From JACQHC01 sp035559715 (GTDB lineage Bacteria; Gemmatimonadota; Gemmatimonadetes; Gemmatimonadales; GWC2-71-9), in NCBI GenBank assembly GCA_035559715.1, contig DATMAW010000012.1:1-21984 (forward strand): DNA of 21,984 nt, written 5' to 3'. Position 1 is the stretch's first letter. Every line of letters starts with the position of its first letter. Made by a program: the position numbers and the translations under genes. The notes under the pieces are model-generated. The model was not told where the DNA came from. It did not search any database and worked only from the letters and a program-made list of their open reading frames with translations. Below, piece after piece: positions 14,800 through 21,984 of the stretch.

Positions 14800-16502
14800 T
14801 TGGCGTCCCCGCGCGGTGGCGCGTCGCGCCTCCGCCGGATGCCGGTCGGGTGAGCGCTCTGGCCGGTGTGCTGGGGATCCCCGCTCCTCTGGCGTCACTC
14901 CTCATCCTGCGCGGGCACGACACGCCGGAGGCGGCGACGCGGTTTCTGCGACCCTCCCTCGCCTCGCTCCAGGATCCCTACGCCATGCGCGATATGGACC
15001 GTGCGGTGGAGGTGATCGCCGGCGCCGCCCGGCGCGGCGACCCCATCATGGTGCACGGCGACTACGATGTGGACGGCCAGTGCGGCACCGCGCTGCTGAC
15101 GCGAGTGCTCCAGGCGGCCGGCGCACGCGTGATGCCGTTCGTGCCGCACCGCGTGCGGGACGGGTACGACTTCGGACCCGCCGGCCTCGCCGCCGCGAGG
15201 CAACACGGAGTGAAGGTGATCGTTACGGTGGACTGCGGAGTCACGGCGACATCGGCAGTGGCCGCGGCACGGGCGGCGGGGTGCGCGGTGGTCGTCACCG
15301 ATCACCATACGCCCGGCGCGCTGCCGCCGGCGGACGCCGTGTTGAATCCGCATCGGCCGGACTGCGGGTCACCGTTCAAGGATTTCTGCGGCGCGGGGGT
15401 GGTGTTCAAGCTGGCTCAGGCGCTGGTGTCCGCACTGGGCCTGCCCGCGAACCTGCCGTATCACCTGATTGACCTCGTGGCGCTTGCCACGGTAGCGGAC
15501 ATCGTGCCGCTGTCGGGCGAGAATCGCACCCTGGTGCGGTATGGTCTCAAGTCGCTGGCGAACTCGCGTTGGCCGGGTGTTCGGGCGCTGCTGGAAGCGA
15601 GCGGCATGGCGAACCGCGAGATCCGGGCGGGACAGGTAGGGTTCATCCTTGCGCCGCGATTGAACGCCGTCGGTCGCATCGGCGACGCGATGGACGGGCT
15701 CCGGCTCCTGCTCTCCGATGATCCGGAAGAGGCGCGGGCGATCGCCGGACGCCTCGAGGCCGTCAATGCCGAGCGGCAGCGGATGGATCAGGAGATCCTG
15801 GCCCAGGCGGTGGACGTCATCCAGCGCGACGTGGATCTGGACCGTGAGTGGGGGCTCGTGCTGGCGAGCGAAGGGTGGCACCCGGGCGTCATCGGGATTG
15901 TGGCGTCGCGGTTGGTGGAGCGGTTCGCGCGGCCAGCGATTCTCGTCGCGCTCGAGGGTGAGGAGGGCAGGGGGTCGGGTCGCAGCATTCCGCGCTTCGA
16001 TCTGCACGATGCGCTCGTGGCATGCGCCTCTCACTTGAGCCGGTTCGGGGGTCACCCCATGGCCGCCGGCCTGAGTCTGTCCCGCGATGCCGTACCAGCC
16101 TTTCGCGAGGCATTCAACGAGGTCGCGCGCGCGCGCCTGCAGCCGGAGGACCTGGTGCCCACGCAGCGGGTGGACCTCGTTGTGAACCTGGACCAAATCG
16201 ATCTACGGCTGGAGAAGATGTTGCGCGCGCTGGAACCGTGTGGCCCCGGGAACCCGGGGCCGGTCTTCGGGGTGGCCGGCATTCGCGCGAGCGATCCCAG
16301 GGTCGTGGGCGGCCGACACCTCCGGTTCGTGCTGGACGACGGCGCCGGCAGACTCCAGGGTATCGGATTCGACTGGGCGGAGCGCGTGCAACGCGGGTGG
16401 ATGGAGGGACGGCTGGACGTGGCGTTCCGTCTGGAGCGAGACGACTGGCAGGGCTTCGAGGGCATTCAGGCGCGCGTCGTGGACATACGACCGGCGGCCT
16501 GA
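14796..16502 (+). CDS. recJ: Single-stranded-DNA-specific 5'-3' exonuclease RecJ
   Basis: A 568-residue DHH/DHHA1 phosphoesterase used in RecF-pathway recombination and mismatch repair. The metal-binding motifs are DYDVDG at about 89-94, VTVDCGV, and the DHH at about 169-171 (VVVTDHHTPG). The second half has ILAPRLNAVGRIGDA and the DHHA1 motif with GSGRS and RFGGHPMAAGL at about 415-424. An OB fold at the C-terminus ends in VRDIRP-like residues (ARVVDIRPAA). The GTG start at 14796 overlaps the previous stop as GTGA. The TGA at 16500-16502 is directly followed, in the same frame, by the GTG of rsmD. Confidence 0.95.
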   Translation: MIGVPARWRVAPPPDAGRVSALAGVLGIPAPLASLLILRGHDTPEAATRFLRPSLASLQDPYAMRDMDRAVEVIAGAARRGDPIMVHGDYDVDGQCGTALLTRVLQAAGARVMPFVPHRVRDGYDFGPAGLAAARQHGVKVIVTVDCGVTATSAVAAARAAGCAVVVTDHHTPGALPPADAVLNPHRPDCGSPFKDFCGAGVVFKLAQALVSALGLPANLPYHLIDLVALATVADIVPLSGENRTLVRYGLKSLANSRWPGVRALLEASGMANREIRAGQVGFILAPRLNAVGRIGDAMDGLRLLLSDDPEEARAIAGRLEAVNAERQRMDQEILAQAVDVIQRDVDLDREWGLVLASEGWHPGVIGIVASRLVERFARPAILVALEGEEGRGSGRSIPRFDLHDALVACASHLSRFGGHPMAAGLSLSRDAVPAFREAFNEVARARLQPEDLVPTQRVDLVVNLDQIDLRLEKMLRALEPCGPGNPGPVFGVAGIRASDPRVVGGRHLRFVLDDGAGRLQGIGFDWAERVQRGWMEGRLDVAFRLERDDWQGFEGIQARVVDIRPAA

Positions 16503-17024
16503 GTGCGGATCATTGCGGGGGAGTTCCGCGGCCGATCGCTCAAGGCGTCGGGAGACCGACGGGCGCGCCCCACCGCGGACCGGGTGCGCGAGGCGTGGTT
16601 CAGCATCCTCGCCCCGCACTTGCCGGGCGCGCGGGTGCTGGACTTGTTCGCGGGATCGGGCGCGCTGGGGCTGGAGGCCCTTTCGCGCGGCGCCAGGCAC
16701 GTGGATTTTGTCGAGGTGTCGAAGGCGTCGCTGGCCGCACTCCGCGCCAATGTCGCGCTGCTGGACGTCGAGGACCGGGTCACCATGCACCGTGAGGATG
16801 CCCTGCGATTTGTGGAACGGCTGGCGGTTCACGCGTTCGACGTGGCGTTGGCGGATCCGCCGTATCGCACCGACGCCGCCCAGCGGCTAGCCGCAGCGTA
16901 TCGCCGCCGTCCATTCGCGGCGCTGCTCTGTGTTGAGCATTCCGCCAAGCGTCCCGTGGCAGGAGACGAGACGCGCACGTACGGGGATTCCGCCCTCACC
17001 TTCCTCCGCGCCTCCGCTTCATGA
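16503..17024 (+). CDS. rsmD: 16S rRNA (guanine(966)-N2)-methyltransferase RsmD
   Basis: A 173-residue SAM-dependent methyltransferase acting on the 30S subunit. RIIAGEFRGRSL at the start and RPTADRVREAWFSIL are family signatures. SAM motif I is DLFAGSGALGLEAL (47-60), and the N2-guanine catalytic DPPY is at 118-121. It is slightly short at the C-terminus compared with E. coli RsmD. The GTG start follows the recJ stop with no gap; the stop overlaps coaD as ATGA. The rsmD-coaD pairing is common in bacteria and supports both calls. Confidence 0.95.
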   Translation: MRIIAGEFRGRSLKASGDRRARPTADRVREAWFSILAPHLPGARVLDLFAGSGALGLEALSRGARHVDFVEVSKASLAALRANVALLDVEDRVTMHREDALRFVERLAVHAFDVALADPPYRTDAAQRLAAAYRRRPFAALLCVEHSAKRPVAGDETRTYGDSALTFLRASAS

Positions 17025-17503
17025 ACCGCATCGCCGTGTATCCGGGCTCGTTCGATCCCGTAACTCGCGGGCACGAAGACTTGATCCGCCGCTGCCGGCG
17101 GTTCGCCGATCGGGTCATTGTCGCCGTTGCGAGAAACGGTAGTAAGTCTCCGCTCTTCACCGTGGACGAACGCGTTGCCCTGTTGCAGGCCGTGGTCGGT
17201 TCGGAGTCCGGGGTCGAAGTGCAGAGCTTCGACGGACTGCTGGTGGATTTCGCTCGCCAGATGGGGGCCAGCATGGTGGTGCGGGGGGTTCGGGCGGTAA
17301 GCGACTTCGAGTACGAGTTTCAGATGGCCTACATGAACCGGGAGCTGTGGACGGCGCTCGAGACCGTGTTCCTGGTTCCGGCCCTGCATCTCACGTTCCT
17401 GAGTTCCAGCCTGGTACGCGAGGTGGCTCGGTTGGGCGGAGACGTAAGCGCGTTCGTGCATCCCGAGGTGAATCAGGCGCTGCGCGCGAAGTTCAGCCGG
17501 TGA
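17021..17503 (+). CDS. coaD: Phosphopantetheine adenylyltransferase CoaD
   Basis: A 160-residue nucleotidyltransferase joining 4'-phosphopantetheine and ATP to dephospho-CoA, the penultimate step of CoA synthesis. The (T/H)xGH motif is T15-R-G-H18 within YPGSFDPVTRGH. MVVRGVRAVSDFEYE binds phosphopantetheine, and the SSSLVRE stretch (128-134) closes the ATP site. Length is exactly typical. The ATG overlaps the rsmD stop (ATGA), and its stop overlaps the pta start (GTGA). CoA produced here is the acceptor used by the next gene, Pta. Confidence 0.97.
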   Translation: MNRIAVYPGSFDPVTRGHEDLIRRCRRFADRVIVAVARNGSKSPLFTVDERVALLQAVVGSESGVEVQSFDGLLVDFARQMGASMVVRGVRAVSDFEYEFQMAYMNRELWTALETVFLVPALHLTFLSSSLVREVARLGGDVSAFVHPEVNQALRAKFSR

Positions 17504-18441
17504 CGTTTCGGGAGCGTTTGCGCCGTCGGGCCGCGGCGCTCGGCGGGACGGTGGTGCTGGCCGAAGGGCACGACCCCAGGGTTCGGGCTGCCGCCGAACA
17601 GATCGCTGCCGGGCTGGCTCGGGTGATTTTGCTGGATGGCCTGGTGCAGGACGAAGGGCGGGTGGCGCGCGTGGCCGCGCTCCTGGCGGAGCGAGATCGC
17701 GAGCGGGTGACCGACGAGGCGCACGCCGAGACGCTTGCGCGAGACCCCGTGCGGTTTGCGGCGGGACTGGTCGCTCTGGGGGATGCGACGGCGGCCGTGG
17801 CGGGAGCGGTCACGACCACCGCGGACGTGCTTCGGGCGGCGCTCTGGGCCATTGGTCCCGCGTCGGGCATCCGGAGTGTGAGCAGCGCGTTTTACATGGT
17901 CCTGCCCGGCGACCCTGGGTCCGGCGGGGAGCGTGTGCTCACGTTTGCGGACTGCGCTGTGATTCCGGATCCGACGCCGGAGCAACTCGCCGAGATTGCG
18001 TGGGCGGCGGCGATGGACCGACGGCGCATTGTGGGGGACGAACCGGTCGTGGCGTTTTTGTCGTATTCCACCCATGGCAGCGCGGCGGGTCCCCGCGTCG
18101 AGCGCGTCCGCGATGCGGCGCGGCGATTTGCCGAACTCGCGCCAACGATCGTCTCCGATGGCGAGCTCCAAGGAGATGCGGCGCTTGAACCTGAGGTGGC
18201 GGCGCGCAAGGCTCCGGGGTCGCCGGTGCGTGGTCGAGCGAACGTGCTGGTGTTCCCCGACCTTGACAGCGGGAACGTCGCCTACAAACTGGTACAGCGC
18301 CTCGCCGGGGCGCTGGCTATTGGTCCCATACTACAGGGCCTCGCGCGCCCAATGGCTGACCTGTCACGCGGCGCGAGCGTGGACGACATCGTGGACGTCG
18401 CGGCGACGGCGCTCCTGCAATCCGTGGAGGGAGGATCATGA
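17500..18441 (+). CDS. pta: Phosphate acetyltransferase (Pta, short PTA_PTB form)
   Basis: A 313-residue enzyme interconverting acetyl-CoA plus phosphate with acetyl phosphate plus CoA. It is the short catalytic form without the N-terminal DRTGG/BioD-like regions. Signatures: VLAEGHDPRVRAAA at the N-terminus, ADCAVIPDPTPEQLAEIA, FLSYSTHGSA, DGELQGDAAL, and FPDLDSGNVAYKLVQRL near the C-terminus with GPILQGLARPMADLSRGAS. The GTG start at 17500 overlaps the coaD stop. No acetate kinase gene is in the window. A phosphate butyryltransferase role is less likely because the motifs follow Pta. Confidence 0.93.
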   Translation: MTFRERLRRRAAALGGTVVLAEGHDPRVRAAAEQIAAGLARVILLDGLVQDEGRVARVAALLAERDRERVTDEAHAETLARDPVRFAAGLVALGDATAAVAGAVTTTADVLRAALWAIGPASGIRSVSSAFYMVLPGDPGSGGERVLTFADCAVIPDPTPEQLAEIAWAAAMDRRRIVGDEPVVAFLSYSTHGSAAGPRVERVRDAARRFAELAPTIVSDGELQGDAALEPEVAARKAPGSPVRGRANVLVFPDLDSGNVAYKLVQRLAGALAIGPILQGLARPMADLSRGASVDDIVDVAATALLQSVEGGS

Positions 18442-18773
18442 GCTTCACGCTTCGGAAGGATCCCCGCGGCGTGGTGGTGATTGGCGTGGACGGGCAGCTG
18501 ATCGTCGGGAACCGGCACGAGCTGAAGCAGAAAGTCACCGAGGCCCTGGATGCCGGAGAGCGCAAGGTCCTCGTGGACTTCACCAACACGGGCTACATCG
18601 ATTCCTCGGGACTCGGCGCGCTCGTGTCGCTGTCCAAGAAGTTGCGTGATGCGGGCGGCGAACTACGGCTGGCCGGCCTGAACGAGGATTTGCGGACCCT
18701 GTTCGAGCTGACCAAACTCGACACGCTGTTCAACATTGGCGACACCACCGAGCAGGCACTCGCCAGCTTCTGA
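18438..18773 (+). CDS. STAS-domain anti-sigma factor antagonist (SpoIIAA/RsbV type)
   Basis: A 111-residue single STAS domain. The conserved phosphorylatable serine region IDSSGLGALVSL places the target serine at S57, equivalent to Ser58 of SpoIIAA. In the partner-switching scheme the unphosphorylated form binds the kinase encoded next door and frees whatever that kinase sequesters. ATG at 18438 overlaps the pta stop (ATGA) and has a strong GGAGGGAGG just upstream, so it may be made in excess over Pta. No sigma factor gene is in the window, so the final target is unknown. Confidence 0.92.
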   Translation: MSFTLRKDPRGVVVIGVDGQLIVGNRHELKQKVTEALDAGERKVLVDFTNTGYIDSSGLGALVSLSKKLRDAGGELRLAGLNEDLRTLFELTKLDTLFNIGDTTEQALASF

Positions 18774-18828
18774 CGCGGGTCTGGCGCCGCTGCGACTGTG
18801 GTTGCGGCGCCAGCCAACACCGTCCGAG

Positions 18829-19245
18829 GTGGCGGAGCGGGGCATCGAGATCGCCCTGCGCGTACCCACTGCGCTCGACGTGGTGGAGGAAGCTGTGGAT
18901 CTCGTGGCCCGCCATTGCCTGGCGAGCGGCCTCACGCCCCGGGCCGCGAGGTTCAACCTGCGCGTGGCGCTGGCCGAAGCGCTCGCCAACGCTATCATCT
19001 ACGGCAACCGGCTCGACCCGGGCAAGACCGTGGACGTGCGCGTGGTCGTCACGCCGTCGCTCCTCACCGTGCACGTGGCCGACCAGGGCGACGGTTTCGA
19101 TCCGGCCCTCGTGCCTGACCCCACCATCCCCGAGCGGTTGGAAGAGGAAGACGGCCGCGGGCTGTTCCTCATCCGCCAGCTGGTAGACGAAGTCCGCTTC
19201 AACGACCGAGGAAACGCCATCTGCATGGTCCTGCGCCGCGCCTAG
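18829..19245 (+). CDS. Serine/threonine kinase anti-sigma factor (RsbW/SpoIIAB type)
   Basis: A GHKL-fold protein of about 138 residues. The N-box EALANAIIYGN carries N54, the G1 box is DQGDGFDP (85-92) and the G2 box GRGLFLIRQLVDEV starts at 109. Such kinases phosphorylate the neighbouring STAS protein on serine and bind a sigma factor or another partner. The start is uncertain: GTG at 18829 gives the usual length and puts the first strand (IEIALRVPT) near the N-terminus. In-frame TTGs at 18802 and 18736 (the latter inside the STAS gene) are alternatives; none has a good Shine-Dalgarno. It lies between its presumed substrate and the phosphatase that would reverse it. Confidence 0.88.
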   Translation: MAERGIEIALRVPTALDVVEEAVDLVARHCLASGLTPRAARFNLRVALAEALANAIIYGNRLDPGKTVDVRVVVTPSLLTVHVADQGDGFDPALVPDPTIPERLEEEDGRGLFLIRQLVDEVRFNDRGNAICMVLRRA

Positions 19246-19334
19246 ATCGGCTCGACGCGATCCTGCAGTCGCTGGGTGCGCTCTTCGGCTGCCGTCTCGC
19301 GCTGTGGCAGGCGGTACGCGGCCGGCTGGTCCGC

Positions 19335-20816
19335 GTGCTCCCGGCGCCCAACGCCGACGCGCGAGCGGCCGAACGTCCGCTCGCAGACACGGAACGGGCC
19401 GAAGGAGCGTTGACCCAGGTTCCGGGATTCGAGGGCTACTGGTTCGAAGTGCTGGCCGCAGAAGGGGACCCCGCTCCACCCGCCCCACTCCAGCCGCGAG
19501 AGCTGGCCACGCTGATGGGGCAGCTGCTGGACGGCGAGCGTGACGCGCTGGGACTGGCCTCCGAGCTCAAGATCCGGCTGGAAGAGATCGAGCTCCTGTG
19601 CACGATCAGCGAGACGTTGGGTGGCGCCGTCGGTCTCGAGCGGGCGGCCGCGATCATCGTGCGCGAGATCAGCAAGGTGGTGGGCGCGGGCCGCGCGTCC
19701 ATTCTGGTGTACGACGGCGAGGAACGCGTGCTGCGGCCGGTGGCGGGCTGGGGCCGGGACATTTCTGCGTTCCGCCCCATTCCCGTGGACGATCCCCGAT
19801 CCATCGCGGCTCGCGCGTTTCGCGAGGGGCGGGAACTCCACCACGATCCGAGCGGCCCGGTCAGCCCGGAGCTGGGACCTGCGCGGCCCCAGGACTATCG
19901 CGGATCGGCGTTTCTCGTGGTGCCGATCATGTCCCCCGCGCGCGACGGCCCCGTGCATCCCATCGGCGTCGTGAACCTCACCGATCGCGTGGGGGTGGAT
20001 GCCTTCTCCGAGAGCGATCGTCGTCTGGTGGCCACGATCGCCACGCAAATCGGCGTCGCGCTCGAGAACGCTCGGCTTGCCGAGCGGGACATCGAGCGGC
20101 GTCGGCTGGAACGAGAGCTGGAGCTGGGCCGGGCCCTGCAGCAAAAGCTATTGCCCGAGCCCAAGGCCGAGGGGGTGGACGTGGCGGCGCGATGCATCCC
20201 GGCCGCGACGGTGGGGGGGGACTTCTACCACGTCTTGATGTTGCGGGACGAAGCCATCGGCGTCATGCTCGGCGACGTCTCGTCCCACGGGTTTGCGTCA
20301 GCGCTGGTGATGACCCTCGTGCTGTCGGCAGCCGGCATTCACGCCGCGAGCGCCGCGCCGCCGGATGAGGTGTTGCGCCGCTTGCGCGCCTCCGTGGCCA
20401 CAGACCTCGCCCAGACGGAGATGTTCCTCACGTTTTTCTACGCGGTGATCGAGCCAAAGCGGGGACGCCTGTGCTACGCCAACGCGGGCCACCCGCATGC
20501 GTTCCGGTTGCCGGCGGCGGGGGAATGGGAACGGTTGTCGGCGACGACGCCGCCACTGGGCCTCGCCCCCGAGGCCCCGGTGCGGTGCCGTGAGGTGTCC
20601 TGGGGACCCGGGGACCTCCTGTTGCTGTTCTCGGACGGCGTGTCGGACACACGTGACGCCGCGGACCGCCCGCTTGGGGAGGCCCGCGTGCTCGACCTGG
20701 TGCGAGTGGATCGCGGGCGGCCGGCGCGCGACGTGGTGGAGCGGGTCCTCGCGCTCGCGTCGAGCGTGTCCGACGTCGCTCGCGATGACCGAACAATCCT
20801 CGTGTTAAAGGGTTGA
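19335..20816 (+). CDS. GAF-domain PP2C (SpoIIE/RsbU-type) serine phosphatase; start probably further upstream
   Basis: At least 493 residues. An unassigned N-terminal region is followed by a GAF sensor (about 95-250), a helical linker ERRRLERELELGRALQQKLLP typical of RsbU/RsbP proteins, and a SpoIIE-type PP2C domain with metal ligands D296 (VGGDFYHV), D314 (LGDVSSHG), D434 (FSDGVSD) and the DD at 484-485. It should dephosphorylate the STAS protein two genes upstream when the GAF domain senses its unknown ligand. GTG at 19335 is the first standard start, but the frame continues open and protein-like upstream to 19242, over the kinase stop (LDAILQSLGALFGC and on). A non-standard start or a frameshift is possible. 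The stop abuts ksgA in frame. Confidence 0.9.
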   Translation: MLPAPNADARAAERPLADTERAEGALTQVPGFEGYWFEVLAAEGDPAPPAPLQPRELATLMGQLLDGERDALGLASELKIRLEEIELLCTISETLGGAVGLERAAAIIVREISKVVGAGRASILVYDGEERVLRPVAGWGRDISAFRPIPVDDPRSIAARAFREGRELHHDPSGPVSPELGPARPQDYRGSAFLVVPIMSPARDGPVHPIGVVNLTDRVGVDAFSESDRRLVATIATQIGVALENARLAERDIERRRLERELELGRALQQKLLPEPKAEGVDVAARCIPAATVGGDFYHVLMLRDEAIGVMLGDVSSHGFASALVMTLVLSAAGIHAASAAPPDEVLRRLRASVATDLAQTEMFLTFFYAVIEPKRGRLCYANAGHPHAFRLPAAGEWERLSATTPPLGLAPEAPVRCREVSWGPGDLLLLFSDGVSDTRDAADRPLGEARVLDLVRVDRGRPARDVVERVLALASSVSDVARDDRTILVLKG

Positions 20817-21638
20817 GTGGGCCGGCCCCTCGGTCAGCACTTCCTCACCAACAAACGATTGCTGGACCGGATCGTGGCGGCCCTCGAGCCCCACCCCGAC
20901 GACGTGGTGATCGAGGTGGGAGCGGGGACCGGCACGCTCACCAGGCGGCTGGCTCCGCGCGTGGGCCGGGTGGTGGCGTTGGAAAGGGACCAGCGCTTGC
21001 TCCCGCTGCTCGGGGGCGAGCGAGGGATGCTCGGTCCGCTCCCGGAGAACGTGGAAATCGTGCCGGGCGACGCGCTCGCAGTCGAGTGGCACGCGCTCGG
21101 GCGTGGACGGCCGGTTAAGGTCGTCGGCAACATCCCGTACTACCTCACCTCGCCGCTGATCGAGAAAGCGCTGCAACCACCGCTGCCGGTCGTGATCGTC
21201 TATCTGGTGCAGCGCGAGGTGGCGGATCGGCTCACGGCAGTTCCGGGATCGAAAGCGTTTGGCGCCCTCACGGCCGGAGTGCAGGCGGTGGCTGCGACCA
21301 CGCGCGTGTGCGGCGTGCCCGCCGGCGCCTTCTCACCACCACCCAGGGTCAATTCGGCCGTCGTGCGTATCGTGCCGCTCGAGCAGCCGCTCGTGCCGTT
21401 CGCGGAACAGCGGGCATTTCGCGACTTTCTCGCGGCATTGTTCGGGCAGCGCCGCAAGCAACTGCGCCGCTCGCTGCAAAACATCCTGTCGCTCGCGGCC
21501 CCAACGGTGGAGCAGCTCCTCGCTCGCTGCGGTATCGCGGCGGAGCGGCGGCCGGAAACGCTTCCGGTGCAAGCGCTTGTGCAGCTGTTTCACGAGATCG
21601 GCGCGTTGACGCGATCTTCGGGCTTTCGTAAATTGTGA
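20817..21638 (+). CDS. rsmA: 16S rRNA (adenine(1518/1519)-N6)-dimethyltransferase RsmA/KsgA
   Basis: A 273-residue enzyme dimethylating the two adjacent adenines of the 16S 3' hairpin late in 30S assembly. PLGQHFLTNKRLLDRIV is the family start, SAM motif I is VIEVGAGTGTLTRRL (31-45), ALERD is the acidic ribose-binding loop, and motif IV NIPYYL is at 105-110. The C-terminal FRKLLAALF-like helical domain (FRDFLAALFGQRRKQLRRSL) is present. The GTG start follows the phosphatase TGA with no gap and in the same frame. The N-terminus is short, lacking the basic residues usually before LGQ. Its last two codons lie inside the Rex operator. Confidence 0.96.
   Translation: MGRPLGQHFLTNKRLLDRIVAALEPHPDDVVIEVGAGTGTLTRRLAPRVGRVVALERDQRLLPLLGGERGMLGPLPENVEIVPGDALAVEWHALGRGRPVKVVGNIPYYLTSPLIEKALQPPLPVVIVYLVQREVADRLTAVPGSKAFGALTAGVQAVAATTRVCGVPAGAFSPPPRVNSAVVRIVPLEQPLVPFAEQRAFRDFLAALFGQRRKQLRRSLQNILSLAAPTVEQLLARCGIAAERRPETLPVQALVQLFHEIGALTRSSGFRKL
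21606..21634 (+). promoter_or_regulatory. Candidate rex promoter
   Basis: TTGACG (21606-21611) and TAAATT (21629-21634) are separated by 17 nt inside the end of ksgA. The start near 21641 would leave a leader of about 16 nt before the rex ATG, with no Shine-Dalgarno. The -10 equals the one proposed for hrcA and overlaps the Rex operator. Confidence 0.55.
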
Positions 21639-21650
21639 AAAAATTCACAA
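21633..21650 (+). promoter_or_regulatory. Perfect Rex operator (ROP box)
   Basis: TTGTGAA-N4-TTCACAA, a perfect 18-bp inverted repeat identical to the published Rex-binding consensus. It begins in the last ksgA codon, covers its stop (21636-21638), overlaps the -10 and predicted start of the rex promoter, and ends six bases before the rex ATG. This is the arrangement expected for NADH-responsive autorepression. Confidence 0.88.
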
Positions 21651-21656
21651 TCGCGA

Positions 21657-21984
21657 ATGCGCAAGATCGCCGAGTCCACGGTGCGGCGGCTTTCGCTGTA
21701 CCTCCACCTACTCGAGGAATTCGCCGCCCAGGGGCAGCAGACGGTGAGTTCCGAAGCACTGGCGGCTCGAGGGCGCACGACCTCGGCGCAGGTGCGCAAA
21801 GATCTGTCGTTCTTCGGGTCGTTTGGGAAGCGCGGGCTTGGCTACTCGGTGCCGGAGTTGGCGGGCCGCCTGCGTGAAATCCTGGGGCTGCGCCGGTCGT
21901 ATCGCGTGCTGGTGATCGGGGCGGGGAAGATCGGGAGCGCGCTTGCGCAGTACGGCGGTTTCGCCGATCGCGGGTTCCGCGTGA
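21657..21984 (+). CDS. rex: Redox-sensing transcriptional repressor Rex (3' truncated by window end)
   Basis: The first 109 residues are visible with no stop before the window end. The N-terminal winged helix has STVRRLSLYLHLLEEF, VSSEALAARGRTTSAQVRKD and SFFGSFGKRGLGYSV, all diagnostic of Rex. The NAD-binding Rossmann domain then begins with VLVIGAGKIGSAL (GxGxxG at 88-93). Rex senses the NADH/NAD+ ratio and leaves DNA when NADH is high. The ATG at 21657 is the family start, six bases after the operator. The C-terminal half of the dinucleotide domain and the domain-swap helix lie beyond the window. Confidence 0.95.
   Translation, partial: MRKIAESTVRRLSLYLHLLEEFAAQGQQTVSSEALAARGRTTSAQVRKDLSFFGSFGKRGLGYSVPELAGRLREILGLRRSYRVLVIGAGKIGSALAQYGGFADRGFRV

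Noticed and set aside
18736..18828. TTG at 18736 as the kinase start
   Set aside because: It lies inside the STAS gene, has no Shine-Dalgarno and adds an unconserved-looking Pro/Arg-rich leader; kept only as an alternative.

Overview
This is a high-GC bacterial chromosome segment. By eye about two thirds of bases are G or C, with many GTG and a few TTG starts. All genes I could support lie on the + strand. The content is almost entirely conserved housekeeping genes. There are no insertion sequences, no CRISPR, no phage genes and no sign of a recently acquired island. Gene families and order (hrcA-dnaJ-HIT, rpsU-mutS2-dnaG-zinc-ribbon protein-recJ-rsmD-coaD-pta, a STAS/anti-sigma kinase/PP2C trio, ksgA, rex), together with tRNA genes lacking an encoded CCA, suggest a Gemmatimonadota-like or other deep high-GC lineage, perhaps of the FCB group. 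That placement is inference from style, not a database result.

Layout. (1) 2-1602: the 3' end of a probable polyprenyl-phosphate sugar-1-phosphate transferase, then a GT4 glycosyltransferase. (2) 1603-2020: a GC-skewed repeat, tRNA-Ile2(CAT), tRNA-Val(CAC) and a strong hairpin. (3) 2021-3848: an AlkD-like DNA glycosylase and a Rhizobium-type L-asparaginase. (4) 3938-7158: obg, dprA, hemW, tightly packed. (5) 7132-9704: a candidate promoter carrying a CIRCE-like inverted repeat, then hrcA, dnaJ and a HIT hydrolase. (6) 9713-21638: a long co-directional run beginning with rpsU behind a strong Shine-Dalgarno, then mutS2, dnaG, a C4 zinc-ribbon coiled-coil protein, recJ, rsmD, coaD, pta, a three-gene partner-switching cassette and ksgA. 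Most junctions overlap by 1-4 nt or touch. (7) 21606-21984: a promoter overlapped by a perfect Rex operator, then rex, cut off by the window end.

How it fits together. The long run joins translation (S21, RsmD, KsgA), replication and repair (DnaG, MutS2, RecJ), CoA and acetyl-phosphate metabolism (CoaD, Pta) and a serine-phosphorylation switch, and ends at a redox sensor. The most informative signals are regulatory: a self-directed Rex site, a CIRCE-like repeat at the hrcA promoter, a hairpin burying the dnaJ start codon, and a PP2C gene whose reading frame continues upstream of any normal start codon. I found no clear novel multi-gene defence or biosynthetic system.
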